A DNA stretch of 64,000 nucleotides from Gracilariopsis chorda (GCA_003194525.1 NBIV01000031.1:310001-374000), one strand, 5' to 3'; positions 33,201 to 46,170 are shown, numbered from the stretch's first letter. Notes: a model not told the origin generated them from the letters alone. Program-made: numbers and translations.

Positions 33201-33285
33201 TGAGAGTTGAAGCTCTAACCGTTCTTTTACTTCAATCTCCTTTTCTCTTGGCTTAAGTACTGTTGTTTCCTAATGTACTGTTTGA
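33201..33285 (-). repeat. Copia terminal repeat (5' end), intact empty site
   Basis: This 85-bp repeat begins (plus strand) TGAGAGTTGAAGCTCTAACC and matches the left copy at 77 of 85 positions by direct count. It contains the single TAA (33216-33218) at which Harbinger inserted in the left copy, so it serves as an empty-site reference. Confidence 0.8.
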
Positions 33286-34021
33286 CACATTCATCGAACA
33301 ATTTTGGAGGTATGATAAAATGTAGGAAGCCAGGCTGTGTTTTCCTCCCTCGAAAACCGACCTTCTTCACCACAACAGTCGTCCTTTTCCCACCATTGTC
33401 GAATATCTGGCATGAAGAGCATCCAGGTAAACAAATCGCACCATGAAATCCTTCCACCCTGATCCATCAACCCCCTGCTGACGTCCCCATCAATTTAATC
33501 TCCTTCTATGCCATTGCTCTCTTCAATGGGGTCCCAAGAAACCATTTCAAAAGATCTATATTTTAAAGTCATTTCCTATACCAATAAATGTTTTGCATTT
33601 CAGTCATCAAACAAAGGGCGACTATGCCTCATCGTATCTTTCACTCCCATTCAGATGGATATTTGCGCATCGGTGAACCATCGAGATTTTATTAACCCAT
33701 TTTCTCTGCTTGACAGCACTTCATCCCAACACACTTTATTATGCACGGAATTTGAATGAATTGAAAATGGCAGTTCATTAGCCAGCTTGCACTACGAAAA
33801 AAATCTGCAAATTGTATCGTTGCTGGGCGAATTCTTTTGCTGAAAACTTCTTGAAGTGTTGGCTCAAACGTGTTACGCAATTACAGGCAAAATGAAGCTT
33901 GAGTAGTAGTATCAGCTGCATCGTAGCACTGCAGTGCAGTCAGTCACACTTGGACATGGCTCGCTGTCGACATAAATCCCACTTTTCAACTGTTTTGAAC
34001 ACTAGAGCACTGTAGACCTGC
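33286..34021. other. Unassigned stretch right of the Copia element
   Basis: No gene is recognised. Open frames at 33227-33457 (minus) and 33508-33759 (plus) have no family motif. The right end near 33900-34020 may contain the end of the second Harbinger element, but no terminal repeat could be fixed. Confidence 0.35.
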
Positions 34022-35124
34022 ACCATTTTGTATAGACTTACACAAAAGCGTCACGAGTCGTCTCCCGTCTCTTCTAACGCATGTCTCCTTTGGATTGCGC
34101 AAAAAGATGTGGAAAACAGAAACAATCTTTCTACTCACTTGCTTCGTATAAAGCGCATCTCTACGACGTATTTCTCGTTCAAATTCAACAAATTAGCGAA
34201 GCTGCTTGCTTGTTACATTGTCAATTCCGAAAGCCACACTTGCTGCACCTAATGCAAGTAGTGGGTTGTCTGCGTTATAAAAAGCATACAAACCGCAATC
34301 AATACAGGGTACCACCTATTTTGGCTTGCTGTGTTGTACTTCGGCGACTTGCAGCTGCGGCACGCTGAAAAGACTTGGAAGAGATTCTCGCGGAGAACAG
34401 CCGTCAACTCTGCGAAATATTCTGAGCGGCCATACAGCACTTGATTCATGAATGGCAGCATCTTGTCACCAATACGATTAGTGGACATTTTGTTGCAACG
34501 AAGCTAGAGAATAATGCGCAACCTCTCTACGATAAATCCCACACACCTACAAACTGCATAGGATTTATTGATGGCACTGTCATTGTAATCTCAAGGCCTA
34601 AGGGAAGTCTAGCTCATTGTGCACTGTAAACGGACACAAGAGAAAGCACTCCCTGAAATATCAAGCCGGTAACACGCCTTACGGTTTCATTCTACAGGTC
34701 TATAGAACTCTTGACGCTCTTCAACATGAAAGGACTCTCTACGTCAAGAGTGAACTCGACGATATACTACCGGCAATTTTGGAATCAACTGGTGTTCGAT
34801 ACTGCATTTATGGGGACTCGAGATGACAGATGGTTCTTGGAAGCTCCTGTTCAGGGAGCTGCGTTGTCACTGGCATAGGGTGCGTTTAACAAAGCGATGT
34901 CGTCCGTTTGCATCAGCGATGGATGAGTGTTCAAAGATATTAAGATTCATTTTCTAACTTTGGAATTTAAGAGAAAGATGAAGATTTTTGAGTCACGGAT
35001 CGGCATGTTGTACATCGCATGTATGCTTCTTTCCAACTTCCGCAATTGTTTTTACCGGAACCAGATATCAAAGTACTTTGGCGTAGAACCTCCGATATGG
35101 GAAGAATATGTTTATCACGAGTAG
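34022..35124 (+). pseudogene. Second PIF/Harbinger transposase, fragmented
   Basis: Four open pieces in different frames follow the order of a DDE_Tnp_4 transposase. The block CIGFIDGTVIVISRP (34555-34600) holds the first catalytic Asp. After a frame change comes NGHKRKHSLKYQ, then TPYGFILQVY and IYGDSR (second Asp) near 34800-34825. A last piece at 34927-35124 encodes a C-terminal helix-rich part ending PPIWEEYVYH. The N-terminal region (34028-34370) is degenerate. The accessory gene lies convergently at 35472-36302, the same layout as in the other two Harbinger elements. Confidence 0.78.
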
Positions 35125-35471
35125 TCGAGTGGGGGGCCAGAGGAGCCAGGAGAAAGTCCACCTTCCGAGTGTACCGTGGGCTCGAGGCCAGCGGACTTTG
35201 TACGCGCAACGGTCTAGACGTTTTTGCAAAAATCATTGACTATGCTGTACTGAAAGGTGGTGTTTTGTACCCATTTACTTGTTACGGTTGAAAGACTCAA
35301 TCATCGCTTCGAACATCTCAAGCTCGAGCGTTTGCTGCTCAACGCGTTCATCTCAGCGTTATTGGCGTTCCGCTTCCCTTTCGAAGCGTTTTTCTTCACG
35401 CGCCTTTTCGCGTTCGATGCGGTCTGCAACGGCTCGCTCCTTCTTGAAGGCAAGACGTTCTCTTTCGGGAG

Positions 35472-36302
35472 CTATTTTGCCAGACTGGCCTCTTTCATGT
35501 GCAATCCAAAACGATCCATCTCGTCGCTATGCAACTTATTTGACAAACGCCTCTTTTTGTTCTTCCTAGCGGTAGAAGGAGTAGAGCCCTCATCATCCGA
35601 ATCTTTGACACTGTCCCCCTCTGAGTTGCTCTCACTCTTCCCTACTCTTGTCGCAGCATCAATCAACGCCTGACCAATCCTCTCCTTCTCTTCTTCTTTC
35701 TTTCGCTCAGCGGTTTTTGTAGCCCTTTTTTGCGACTCCCAGTTGTCTTTGGCTTCTAGTAATCGTAAATTAGAATAATACGGTGAATAATTTCTTAGGT
35801 TTTGTACACGAATCGTCATAAGAAGTTCAGCTAGCTCCCCCATCTCTCCATCACCTACACCTGAAAAGCGCTGATTGTCATCGTACTTCACGCGGTATTG
35901 CTCCCCCATCTCCTTGTATTTATCGTATTCTGATTTCCATGTAACAGGATCGTCTTCAAAGGTTTCATTTGCGTTACCCTTTGCGGCAGCGCTTCCAAAG
36001 CGTTTTCTGGTTTCGCCGTAATTATGCGTATTTGCCTTTGTTGCTGCCACTTCCCTCGCTATTATCAGATCCTGAGCTGTCGTAAACCGCGAATGACGCC
36101 CCGTATTGCCTGTTGTAGGCGCCGGCTCAGTCAACACCTCAGCCATCTTTGCTTCGGTTTGGTCAATAGTTTGGTCAGTGCCTTTGCCATCGCGTACTAT
36201 TATTTGTGTCCAGAATGTTTGTGCGAAAACGTGCATACGTTTCACCAGTGTTTGCTCACAACTGCGCTTACGGGCCTTCACTAACAACTCACCTTTCCGC
36301 AT
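35472..36302 (-). CDS. Harbinger accessory (SANT-like) protein, open frame
   Basis: The open frame encodes 276 residues without interruption. It holds GRHSRFTTAQDLIIAREVAA, a DNA-binding-like helix, then ETRKRFGSAAAKG, a WKSEYDKYKEMGEQY block, then the conserved FSGVGDGEMGELAELL, followed by an Arg/Lys/Glu coiled region and a Ser/Asp-rich tail. The same blocks occur in the minus-strand frame at 52300-53450 beside another Harbinger transposase, so it is the element's partner protein rather than a host gene. Function is inferred: DNA-binding helper of the transposase. The start is uncertain because the N-terminal 40 residues lack conserved features. Confidence 0.7.
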   Translation of the reverse strand: MRKGELLVKARKRSCEQTLVKRMHVFAQTFWTQIIVRDGKGTDQTIDQTEAKMAEVLTEPAPTTGNTGRHSRFTTAQDLIIAREVAATKANTHNYGETRKRFGSAAAKGNANETFEDDPVTWKSEYDKYKEMGEQYRVKYDDNQRFSGVGDGEMGELAELLMTIRVQNLRNYSPYYSNLRLLEAKDNWESQKRATKTAERKKEEEKERIGQALIDAATRVGKSESNSEGDSVKDSDDEGSTPSTARKNKKRRLSNKLHSDEMDRFGLHMKEASLAK

Positions 36303-38097
36303 CTTTCATCACATGTGTGGAATAGAACTCTGCATTCTGCAATTCAGTGTAATAACAGCTACAGAATTCTGCAAAAGAAATTGCTGAAATGTCCTGGCGT
36401 ACTTTCACTATTACAATTAGCCACAGAATCCGCTAAATAGATTTATAGATATTGAATAAATATAGTGACCGGTCTCACTCTCCTCAGAGAGAAAGTGGCA
36501 AACACAGCGACAAGCGCTATATTGTAGCATTGCTGCAGGCATAAGACACGCCTTAAGGCGATTATATATTTATACGATATCAGTAATTGTATCGAAAAGT
36601 AGATAGTGGTGGACGATGGAACAGCATACAAAAGAATTTCGAAGGACTAGCGTTGTTTTAGCACTCATTGCTTAACTTAACCTAACCAACAAGTGCAGAG
36701 ATGCTCGTCTCCCTACTCTCAAAAAGATCGGAGTACTAGCCGCCCCTCCATTGAGGCTTGTGTGCTCTGTCTTGGCATCCACACCCTTGGCAGCTTTCTG
36801 CCTGTGACTGCCTTTCTCCGCGCTAGCCTTGCGTTTCTTCTTGCGCACGCGACTCTCTTTCTCTTAAAGTTGTTGTTCTCGGCGGCGGCTGTTCGTGCTG
36901 GGAATCAACCTGAACACCTTTTTTCGCTTATGGCTCACAATTTTCCTCTCCCCACGCCACCTCTCTCATACCACCGCCAGCCTGTGTCTTCTTCTGCGCC
37001 TCTTCTACGCTGACTAAACAACAGCTTCCGCTTCGGGCTCACGTTTTCTTCTCCTCTCCCACCGGGACTTCCTCTAACATTTCGCCGCCGGCCTTGCGCT
37101 TTACTTGGCACCACATGTTCTGGCACTCGACAATGGCTTCCAACTTTGGCGCGAGTCCCTCCCCCACCCTCCGCCACCCATCTCTGTACCGCTTTCTCAG
37201 CAACACTCTCGGCCTATAGCAGACCCGTGCTCCCAGTGTGCAATATGTCTCAGGCCTGAACACAAGGCCCTGCCTGCCACTACCCCAATAGGAACTTTGA
37301 CTATAATACGAGGAGTTAATACCCGAATAGGGCCTCAGCCGCCATTAACTACGCGTGGAAATTGGCAACTGGTCTTTCAAAGGAGTCCGCAGGCTGAGTA
37401 CCGGAAGGGAACCGAAAGAGGACTTGAACTAGTCTGACGGCAAGTAAGCACATTAGATATCTGGCTCCGCCGGGGTGTTGCTGCGAACCGTCGGTGACAG
37501 GGTGTCCCATTGTTCAGCCTGGAATCCAATGAAAGAACAGCAGACGAATCGGAGCACGTTTGCCGAGCAAGTAACCGAAAGCTATCAGAGGAGGTAAACT
37601 GCTGAACCCTATCCAGCTGTTAGTAACCTCTCCTTGACACCCCGTTCCTCATATGCACCTCGTTCTAGATATCGCAAAACTTGGGCTGGCTATAGAAATC
37701 GCATGTCACCGAGAGAGTCTTATTCGAAGCCAGTGGTCTGACCTTTAGCGGTTCTGGGATAGCATCTCCTGAGAATGGCCCCGAACGTTCAAGAAGTAAA
37801 AGAAAGATCCCTCTCCTGGTAGGACACTGGTGAGGGAGTTTAATCTGCCACCTTATCTGCGTCTTGAGTAGAGTTTCTTCTGCGATGGACATTAGTAAAT
37901 AACACGAGACGAAACGTATACCCAGAATAAAGGGCAACGCAGACTAATTTACATGGTGCGTATACGTGTGGGACCTCATGCATAGCCTGCAAGCACTATT
38001 CGTGCTCATGTAAACACGCCAAACTGATGGTAGCACGCAAGCACGAAACCGCTGATACGAAGCCGATCGAAAAGGAGGATCGGCCATAGTACATAAC
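36303..38097. other. Unassigned stretch, partly pyrimidine-rich, before Copia copy A
   Basis: The left 350 bp are AT-rich with no gene. From about 36690 to 37440 the sequence is GC- and pyrimidine-rich with overlapping open frames on both strands but no family motif. From about 37460 onward short blocks (for example near GGTGACAGGGTGT and GTTAGTAACC) resemble the 41.8-42.1 kb stretch, suggesting shared leader sequence of the two Copia copies. Confidence 0.35.
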
Positions 38098-41000
38098 TTG
38101 GGTGCGCAGTCTATCGTCGCTGTATTTGATTTACTGAAACGGGAGTACTGCTTTGCATTGGAGGTGTGGAAAAAACTAGAGTTCATATTCAAGAAAGATG
38201 ACATGCAATACAATCGAAACCTCCAGCAGAAGCTAAGCACCTTAACATTCAAAAATGGTGAGGACATACAAAAACACCTCATTGAGTTGGAAACAACTTA
38301 CTTGAAACTTGGAACACTTGGTGATCCGCTGACGGACGAAGAACAAACTGCCACTCTGCTTTTCACATTATTAGACTCACTTATGGCCATAACAATACTA
38401 TCAGATGCTACAAACATGGAGTACGACCCAGTAGTATCACTTGTCCGTTCTGAGATGGATCGTCGGATACACATACCCTGTACTTCCCCCTTAAGGACTG
38501 AAGTAACCAACAAATACAGCTTATACCCATACTTCGCAGCAAAAAAGTCTACCTTTCGTGGCAAGCAGCCCTCCCGAAGAAGAAAGACATGAGTCCAGTG
38601 CTGGAATTGCATACGAATAAGACATATCTGTTCTGAGTGCTTGTCACCGAAGAGGAGCCATACGGAGAGCAATAAACTCACCGCAGTTCTTATCGGAACA
38701 AGAACCACGACGAGAACAGAAACGAAAACCGAGACAGGAACCGTGATACGAACCGTAACCCACGACAAGCAAATAAAAATCGTAATAAAAGCGACAAAAG
38801 TGGTGGTCCCTACCGAGCTTTCCTTTCCATAGCAAATGAACGTCTTCATTATGATGACAGCATAACACCACGGCTAGTATCAGGTACAAGTCACGTCTTC
38901 GTCAAAGACAAGGATCTGTTTTGGAACTATCAACCCAGTACAATACAAACGGTAAACAATTGTGACCATACGTCTGATATAATAGGCTTTGAAACAATAC
39001 AACCACCGCTTGGGAGTGGAATGCTGTTGCTTGCGAGGCATACGACATCTTTTGAGTCTAACCTCGTATCCCTCTCCGCGCTTTCAAGGCACGCACACTT
39101 GCACTGTTCCAATAGCCACGAAAAAAGTCGATGTTCATCATCAAAAATTGTTCAACTGGCGAAGAACTTTACCATTCCATACCAAAGGACGGACTTTTTC
39201 CTTTTGTAGGTCCCATATCTCTCCCGTGTGCACAAAATGTTTCACAATCTCTAGGCAACACTGCCAAGGAATGGCATGAGAAACTTGGACACCTCGGTCG
39301 CAATAGGCTGCTATCGTGCATCGACCAATGCGATGGAGTACCCATACTCTCTGCGATGTAAATCAACAATGTTTTCTGTACTCCATGCATCGAAGCTGGT
39401 ACCAAACGTGCTCCACTCATATAATCTGACTCGGTCGCAGAAGAACCATTGGAACTGACACACAAGGACATCACCGCCCCCATAACCCTAGCTCCCTACA
39501 AATTTCTAAATACATGCAGGTACTTATCGATGATAATGTAAGGGTAGGCTTCGTTTACTCTCTCGACAAAAAACCAGTTTTTCGGGTCACTACGTTGGTA
39601 CAAGGATCGCGTAGAGAATGAACTCTCCCCAAACTGGATATACCGCGTTCGCCTTGACGGGGCGGGTGAGAATAGGTCCGATGAATTCCTCACCTATGCC
39701 GTTGAGAACGGAATGAAACTCTAGATCACTTCATCGTATTCACATCAATCAAAATGTGTCCTGGAGAAAATCATCTAGGACTTGTGGAACATAACTCAAA
39801 CTTTTATGTTCGCTTCTAAGCCGCCTCACTAGCTATGGAAGGAAGCAACCTTGCATGCCAATTACCTAGGGAACCACCTACCAAATCACCCAGTACCTAT
39901 TAAGGTCCTTTTCAAACTATGGTTGGGACGACAGCCAAACTTTACCAAAACTCCAAAGTTCGGACAACAGGGATATGCGTACATATATAGGTCCGAGACA
40001 ATAGCCAACAAGAAGCTCCTACCTCGATCTGTTCCAGGTCACTCTGTTGGGACCCGTAGCACACAAATCCTGTTAAGGATCTACAATTCCTCGATAGGAG
40101 ACGTAACAAAGTGCCGCGAGGCAGACTTCAAAGTAAACAAGGAAGCCTTTCTATCCATCAAAGAACTAATAGAAATCTCTTACCGTCGATGTCACGAATC
40201 CAAGAAAGAGATGTAAGAGAATGACGAAGAGCATTTTGATGCCTACATGGCCCAAGATTTGACTGCCAATTCTAGCTCCAAATATCTTAAGGATGATGGC
40301 AGAGTCCTTAAGAGCTTTGAAGAAGCAAAATTCATGCCGAGATCGGCAGAAGCAATCGACAGAGAATACAACGCCTTATTGTAACGCATAAAGTGGTGAG
40401 TTTTAGATAGAAAACAAATTATGAAGCCCTTACCCTTTCTTTCGAGATTCATAGTGAAATACGTCAGCTTTGACTCTCCACAGATCCCTCTGAAATCACG
40501 CTGCGTCGCACAGGGCGACCTACAATGTCCTTTCCTGGACCTCGACCCCATCGACTTGTACGCTAATGTGGCATGAAAAGAGAATAAAAGTCTCATCCTC
40601 ACCAAAGATGCATCCCAAGTTCTATTATTGGAGTCGATGGACATGAGCAACGCGTACCTCTATGGGGATCTCGACGAACCCTGAATAATGGAGCACACAC
40701 AAAATGCCTCTGGATCCTCCTTCGTCTCTAGCAAAGTATGCTTGCTGCTCAAATCTCTCTATGGGGCACGTCAAGCCAATAAGATATGGGGCTCACTACT
40801 ACATAAGGCAGTATTACGACTGGGACTCACACAATAAAGTACCGATAGTGGCCGTTACACATATAAATCCACAAGTAGAACATTGAAACTAGTTACCGTT
40901 GTAGATGTCATCTGGATGTCATGTGAGCTGCATTCTCCACTTCATGACTCAAAAGTGGAGATGCAGAAGGTGTTCAAGGTCAAGCGTCTTGGAGACGTTA

Positions 41001-41270
41001 GGTCATTCATTGTCCTAGACATTGAGAGAAACAACACCGGCATCAAGGTCTGACAGACTAGATATATCGAAAAGATCTTGAAAGAAAACGGATTGAGCAA
41101 CTCAAACAGTGCTTGGACACCACTGCATTCTCAATGCAACATTACAGGCCACCGAGAAGACGAACGCAGTCTTGAAGCTGTCATTAATAATCGGTACCGG
41201 AAAAATGTCTTCATCGCTCACCCATCCCTCCACTACAACCCTGAACTATACCTCTTTCCACGTTAATCCC
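38098..41270 (+). pseudogene. Copia-type retrotransposon copy A, highly degenerate
   Basis: Copia coding blocks occur in order on the plus strand, broken by many stops. Gag is at 38098-38592 (VWKKLEFIFKKDD, then YLKLGTLGDPLTDEE, then VSLVRSEMDRR). A GAG-pre-integrase block AKEWHEKLGHLGRNRLL is at 39265-39320. Integrase C-terminal sequence is at 39851-40216 (KLWLGRQPNF, FGQQGYAYIYRS). Reverse transcriptase traces are at about 40630-41100 (MSNAYLYGDLDEP, CLLLKSLYGARQANKIW). No LTR could be defined. Related blocks occur in the same order in copy B at 42592-46170. Confidence 0.8.
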
Positions 41271-42591
41271 CCCACCCCCCCGATCGCCACTCTGAAGTTT
41301 TCCCTCCGGACATGAACAACGTACTTCTCTTCTCATCGTAGCACTGCAGCGTACCCCTCATTTACCGCAACTCCCCCAAAGAACGTGGAAGTCATTCTAG
41401 GACCCCAAGTCTACATGGTATATTTGGTCGTGACTACACCTCTAGACGACCAGCAGCGTTGATGGGCTTTCTCGGTTATGGGAAAAACCCATGCGCCGTT
41501 GTCGAAACTGTCTATAATTTCGTTTTAGCAACCCACTGTCCGCTGTGTCTTTCCATTGAAAACAGACACGTCGTAAAACGACATTATAGTCCCACATTGC
41601 ATCATGGAGATGGAAAATAGGGTAACCATACAACTACTACTCAGCTTTCACACCCTAATCCAAGGAAGTTCATTTTTTTAAAAGGGCTTGTGTGTCCAAA
41701 CCCCGCCATTACAACCACACTTACCTTGGACGTTCAAACTATCTCTTCGATTTATCAACCTAAGGCAGAACAGCTTGCATGCGGAGTAGCCGGAAGGTAG
41801 TCGATTGGGCACTTGTTCCAATCCTCAGGATTTGATATCCCACTTGCTAACCGGCTCAGCAGCCTTTGGTGACACGGTGTGTCGTCGTTCGGCATGAGCT
41901 GTTCAATAATCATTTTTCTTCACTGACCAACAAAGTAGCGCTGGATTCTTACAAGGAACTAGAAGTGCTCAACTGGTGAAAACTTATCTTCAGTTAGTAA
42001 CCACCCTTGGAGTTTCGGTAGAGACTAAATGCTCGACGCTCTTGTTCGCGCAGAGCATCACAGGCTGCAGAAAGTCGTGACACACCGGGACAGAGTAAGT
42101 CGGGTCCAGAGGACAAAACTCTAAGATAGTGGAGGTAGTTTCTCCGGTCAGTGCGCCTGAACAAAAGAAGAATCCAAAAAGGAACTTCTCTAGGTAGAGG
42201 TCAAGCAGACTATCAAAAAAACCGCGCTAACCAAGTTCGTCACCCTCCTTTTACTTCTAACCCAAACACATGAGTGGAAGTTGAGAAGAATCCAAGAGAG
42301 CAATCCCACGCCTTAAGAGACCCCCGGACTGTTACACATGGAGAATATATGTTCGATACATAATGAATGCTGACCAAGTTCTCTTTGTACTAACGGATGC
42401 CCGCCTATTGGGAAGTGAGAGCTGTGCCCAAGCTCGCAGCGGATGGGGCGACGTGCATAAGAACGCATGACCACATATGGTGCAGAGCCTTGGTACTCAG
42501 CCAGTTTTTGGGGTGTCAGAGCTTCTTGGAAGAGCGCAATGTTCTGCATTAGACTTTTGGACCAAGCGTTAGACTACTTACAAAAATTATA
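41271..42591. other. Stretch between Copia copies A and B
   Basis: No gene is recognised. Small motifs near 41780-42010 resemble those at 37390-37620, before copy A, and probably belong to the leader of copy B. I could not establish LTRs. Confidence 0.35.
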
Positions 42592-45500
42592 ACATTCAAA
42601 CGAAGAAGACTCTTCTACAACGTCTCAACAGTCTCGTGTTCAAGGATTATGGGAACACTCTCGAACATCTCTACGATATGAAAACAATATTCCTTCAGAT
42701 TGCTCGTCTTGGAGATCCATCAATCGACAAGGAGCGAACATCTTGTTTATTGAGAACCTTACCAGACTGGTTAATGGCAACTAAATTACTCGCAGAAGCC
42801 AGTAACATGGTACACGACCAGCTGGTCTCGTTGATAAGATCTGAAATGGATTGCTGCAAACACCGTGATTCCACTAGTACCATCAAAACAGCTGGTAACC
42901 AAAGTGGTTCTCAATACCTTTATCTGGCTACGCAGAACCTAAAACCACAATTCTAAAGCCATGCAAGAGGTCCGCAATGATTCGATTCTGGCATTGTGGA
43001 AGTCGTAGCCACGTCCGATCCCATTTTCGTTGGAGAAAATAATCAAAACAAAACAAGGACTACCGGAAACAATCTTCCAACCGAGCGCGGAGTAGCAATT
43101 TCAGATCGAAGGAATGAGACTCCAATGAAAGAAATTCCAGCAAACAAACCCCGATAGACATAACACCAAACCTTGTGGGTTTGTTGCTGTACCACAGGCA
43201 AAGCTATCTGTTTACGAACATGAGGTATTCATAGGGTTTGACTGCGGCGCAAGTCATACTTTCGTTAAAGATAGAGCCCTATTCTGGGATTATAAAGCCG
43301 TTGAGAATCAATCATTGTGTACGTCTGACAGAGAGTCTGAAATAAGAGGGACAGGAACGATCATGCTGCCTTCGGGAGATGGAATCTCTTTACCTGCAAA
43401 ACACACTCTCTCATTTGATTCCAATCGCGTCTATCTACCAGGACTCGTAGATCATGCTTCTGTCACATTCAGTTGTGATAGTACCTTTACCGGTTTTATC
43501 ATAGAGTAGTCTCGAAACCAAGCACTACTTCACCAATGCACAGCGAAGAACGTAATTCATCCACTACCAAACCCAATCCATTCGCTTCGTGCTCTGGCCA
43601 GGTTTACAGCACCTGGAGATACAGCAAAAGACTGGCACAAAAAACCAAGACATCCAGGAAAAGATCGACCACTCTCTACCGTCCAACAGTTCAACGGTGT
43701 ACCCTACCTGTCGCAATCCGATGTTGAAAACATCCATTGCGCACCATGCCTAGAAGCAAGATCTATACGAGCTCCACTACAACGATCTTCATCCTTAGTG
43801 ATTTCCTTACCGAACCTTATGCATACAGACCCAACTGATCCCATCAACCCGCCGTCATTACAACGATCAAAGTACACGCAGATACTACTTAATGACCACA
43901 CAAGAACATCGTCCATTTATTTCCTATCCAAGAAACCACAGTTAGTCGTCTCCATAAACTGATACAAGGGTTTCACTGAAAAGAGCAGCCAAGGAACCGT
44001 CTATACCGCATTCGCTTTGACGGAGTGGACGACAATAAGGCGAGCGATTTCGTCACTTATGCATTGAAGAACGGAATAATCTTTGAATATACACCACCTT
44101 ATGCACACGAGTCGAACTACGCTGCTGAGAAAATCATCTAGAATTTGAGGAAGACGGCTCGAACATTTCCCCAGCCATCCAAACTGCCACTGAAGCTTTG
44201 GGAAGAAGCCATATCCCATGAAAATTGGATACAAAACCGCGTACCAAACTCCAGAATCAGCATGAAGGTCCCTTACACGGAATGCTTTCGTAAAAATGCC
44301 AAGTTACCCACTCTACTTAAGTTCGGCCGAAAAGGCCATGCGTATATCTATCGATCTGATACTGCAACAAACAAGACGTTACTACACCGATCTGTTAGGA
44401 GACACTTCGTTAGAGTGCAAAGCACTTAAACGATATACATACTTGACATCACTTCCACCTAGAAGGTGATCATGGTTAGGCAAAACGATTTCAAGATTTC
44501 AAAGGACTATCTACCGTCCATCAACACGCTACTTCATTTCTTGTCCTTGGCTCCGACGGAAGCTGAGCAGCGAATTGATGAAAAAAAACAGGAGTACCAT
44601 GAGGCCGCTCTTTTGCATTGCTTCGTTGCACACTCTCGCTCAAAAGATGAAAACCACCCGTTAAAGGTACCGAATAGCTTCGCAAAAGCAAACCATATTC
44701 CCGAATGGACAGAAGCAATCAACAGGGAGTACGATAATGTCATTGAAAGAAACACTTGGCGACTCTTTGACCGGAAGGCAGGAATGAAACCCCTTCCATT
44801 TCTGCGGAGTTGTAACGGAAAATAAATAATTATAAGTCCTACAGAAATTCTCCTCGAAGCTTGATGTGTCGTAAGAGGCGAAATTCAAAGAAACCCGTAT
44901 TTGCGCTACGATGCTGACATTCTGTATGCACCTGTGGGTCTGGTGGAAGCATTCCGACTACCTTTGGCAAAGGCAATCGCACAGAAGTTGCTTTTCAAGA
45001 GAATGGATACTAGCAACGCTTACCTTTACGGTGATATAGAAGAACCGTCGATAATGGAGCAACCCAACAATGCCTCTGGCTGGTCTTGTGTTCTAGCAAA
45101 ATTGTGCTTACTGTTGAAATCCATTTACGGTAAAGCAAGCGGGACAAATTTGGAGATCTCTCTTTCACACAAAGTGAGTTGGACTGAGATTGAAGCAGTC
45201 AAAGACTCACAGTTGTCTGTAAAGTTACAGGTCCGGAAGTGGCAAAATAACTATTGTCGTCTTTGTAGACGACATTTTGATTTCTTCCGATTCAAAGTAT
45301 CTATTGGAGAACTTTAAAGCCGAAATGAAGAAACTGTTTCGAGTAAAACTTCTTGGTAAGGCTAAGTCTTTCATTGGTCTGGAACTAAAAAGAGAAAAGA
45401 ACGGCATTCGTGCAATACAAGAGAGTTATGTGTACAAAATACTTCGGGAATACAATCTCTGCAATGCGACTCTGACAAATACTCCATTACCGTCACGTTG

Positions 45501-46170
45501 TACTGTTTCATCGAGAGTGCATAGTGAAACAAATCTTCCATCATTGCTTCACGCAAAAATCGTTAATTGGTTGGTCACCTGATGTACTGGGCAGTGGCAT
45601 CGAGGCCTGATGTTATGTTTGCGGCATCAATGGTGGCGAGACAGATACAAAATCCTTTTCAAAGGCATCTTTCATCGGCAAAAAGCATCTTAAGATCCTT
45701 GGAAACAAAAAAGAACCTTCATCTCTACTTTCCGTCGAAAATTCGTGCTTCAATGGAATCATCCTGTGATGCTGACTGGGCGTGTTGTGAAGAATCTAAA
45801 AAGTCTACAACTGGCATACTAGTAAATTTCAACGATAAACCAATGTTATGGACGACGAAGAAGCAAACACTAACTGCTTTGCCTTCTGGAGAAGCAGAAT
45901 ATATTGCCTCCTATATTTTGGGAAGCTGGTAACGTGGTTAATAACACTATATTAAGAGCTTCACTGCAAATTCTAATATGAATGAGTCCAAGACTTCTGA
46001 AAGGAACAAGAATGTTGCGGTAAAGTTCCATCATGGTAGAAAACTTGTGAAGTCTGGCGTGTTACGTATATCCCAGATACGAAGCGAAGTTCGGCCAGTG
46101 TACATTATGACGGAAGCTGTTTCTCAAGACCATTTGGGGAGGCTTTCTATTCTTTGCAGTTTGCAATAGT
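42592..46170 (+). pseudogene. Copia-type retrotransposon copy B, degenerate
   Basis: The order of domains is the Copia order. Gag is at 42592-42956 (IARLGDPSIDKERTS, VSLIRSEMDCCK). The protease is near 43240 (IGFDCGASHTFVKD, with Cys where Ser is usual in the D-S-G triad). GAG-pre-integrase and integrase core are at 43600-43920 (HTDPTDPINPPS). Integrase C-terminus is at 44145-44429 (KLPLKLWEEAISHENW, FGRKGHAYIYRS). RT is at 44901-45560 (DTSNAYLYGDIEEP, TTIVFVDDILISS-type text in a shifted frame). RNase H is at 45567-45932 (GHLMYWAVASRPDV, SSCDADWACCEESKKSTTG, ALPSGEAEYIAS). Several stops and frameshifts occur. Confidence 0.85.

Larger units (their letters stand above)
20011..33285 (-). mobile_element. 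Ty1/Copia-type retrotransposon carrying two nested insertions
   Basis: The element reads on the minus strand from a short terminal direct repeat at 33201-33285 to its partner at 20011-20028 plus 23196-23262. Each repeat totals 85 bp once the Harbinger insertion is removed, and they differ at 8 positions by direct count. Polyprotein fragments between them follow Copia order: gag, integrase, reverse transcriptase, RNase H. A Gypsy element (23634-29252) and a Harbinger element (20029-23192) are inserted within it. A gag start codon lies only about 8 bp inside the right repeat, leaving little room for a primer-binding site, so the true LTR could differ from this repeat. No target duplication was seen. 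Confidence 0.75.

Noticed and set aside
36693..37437. Possible host gene in the GC-rich patch before Copia copy A
   Set aside because: Open frames on both strands are of similar length and low complexity, with no family motif or splice pattern.
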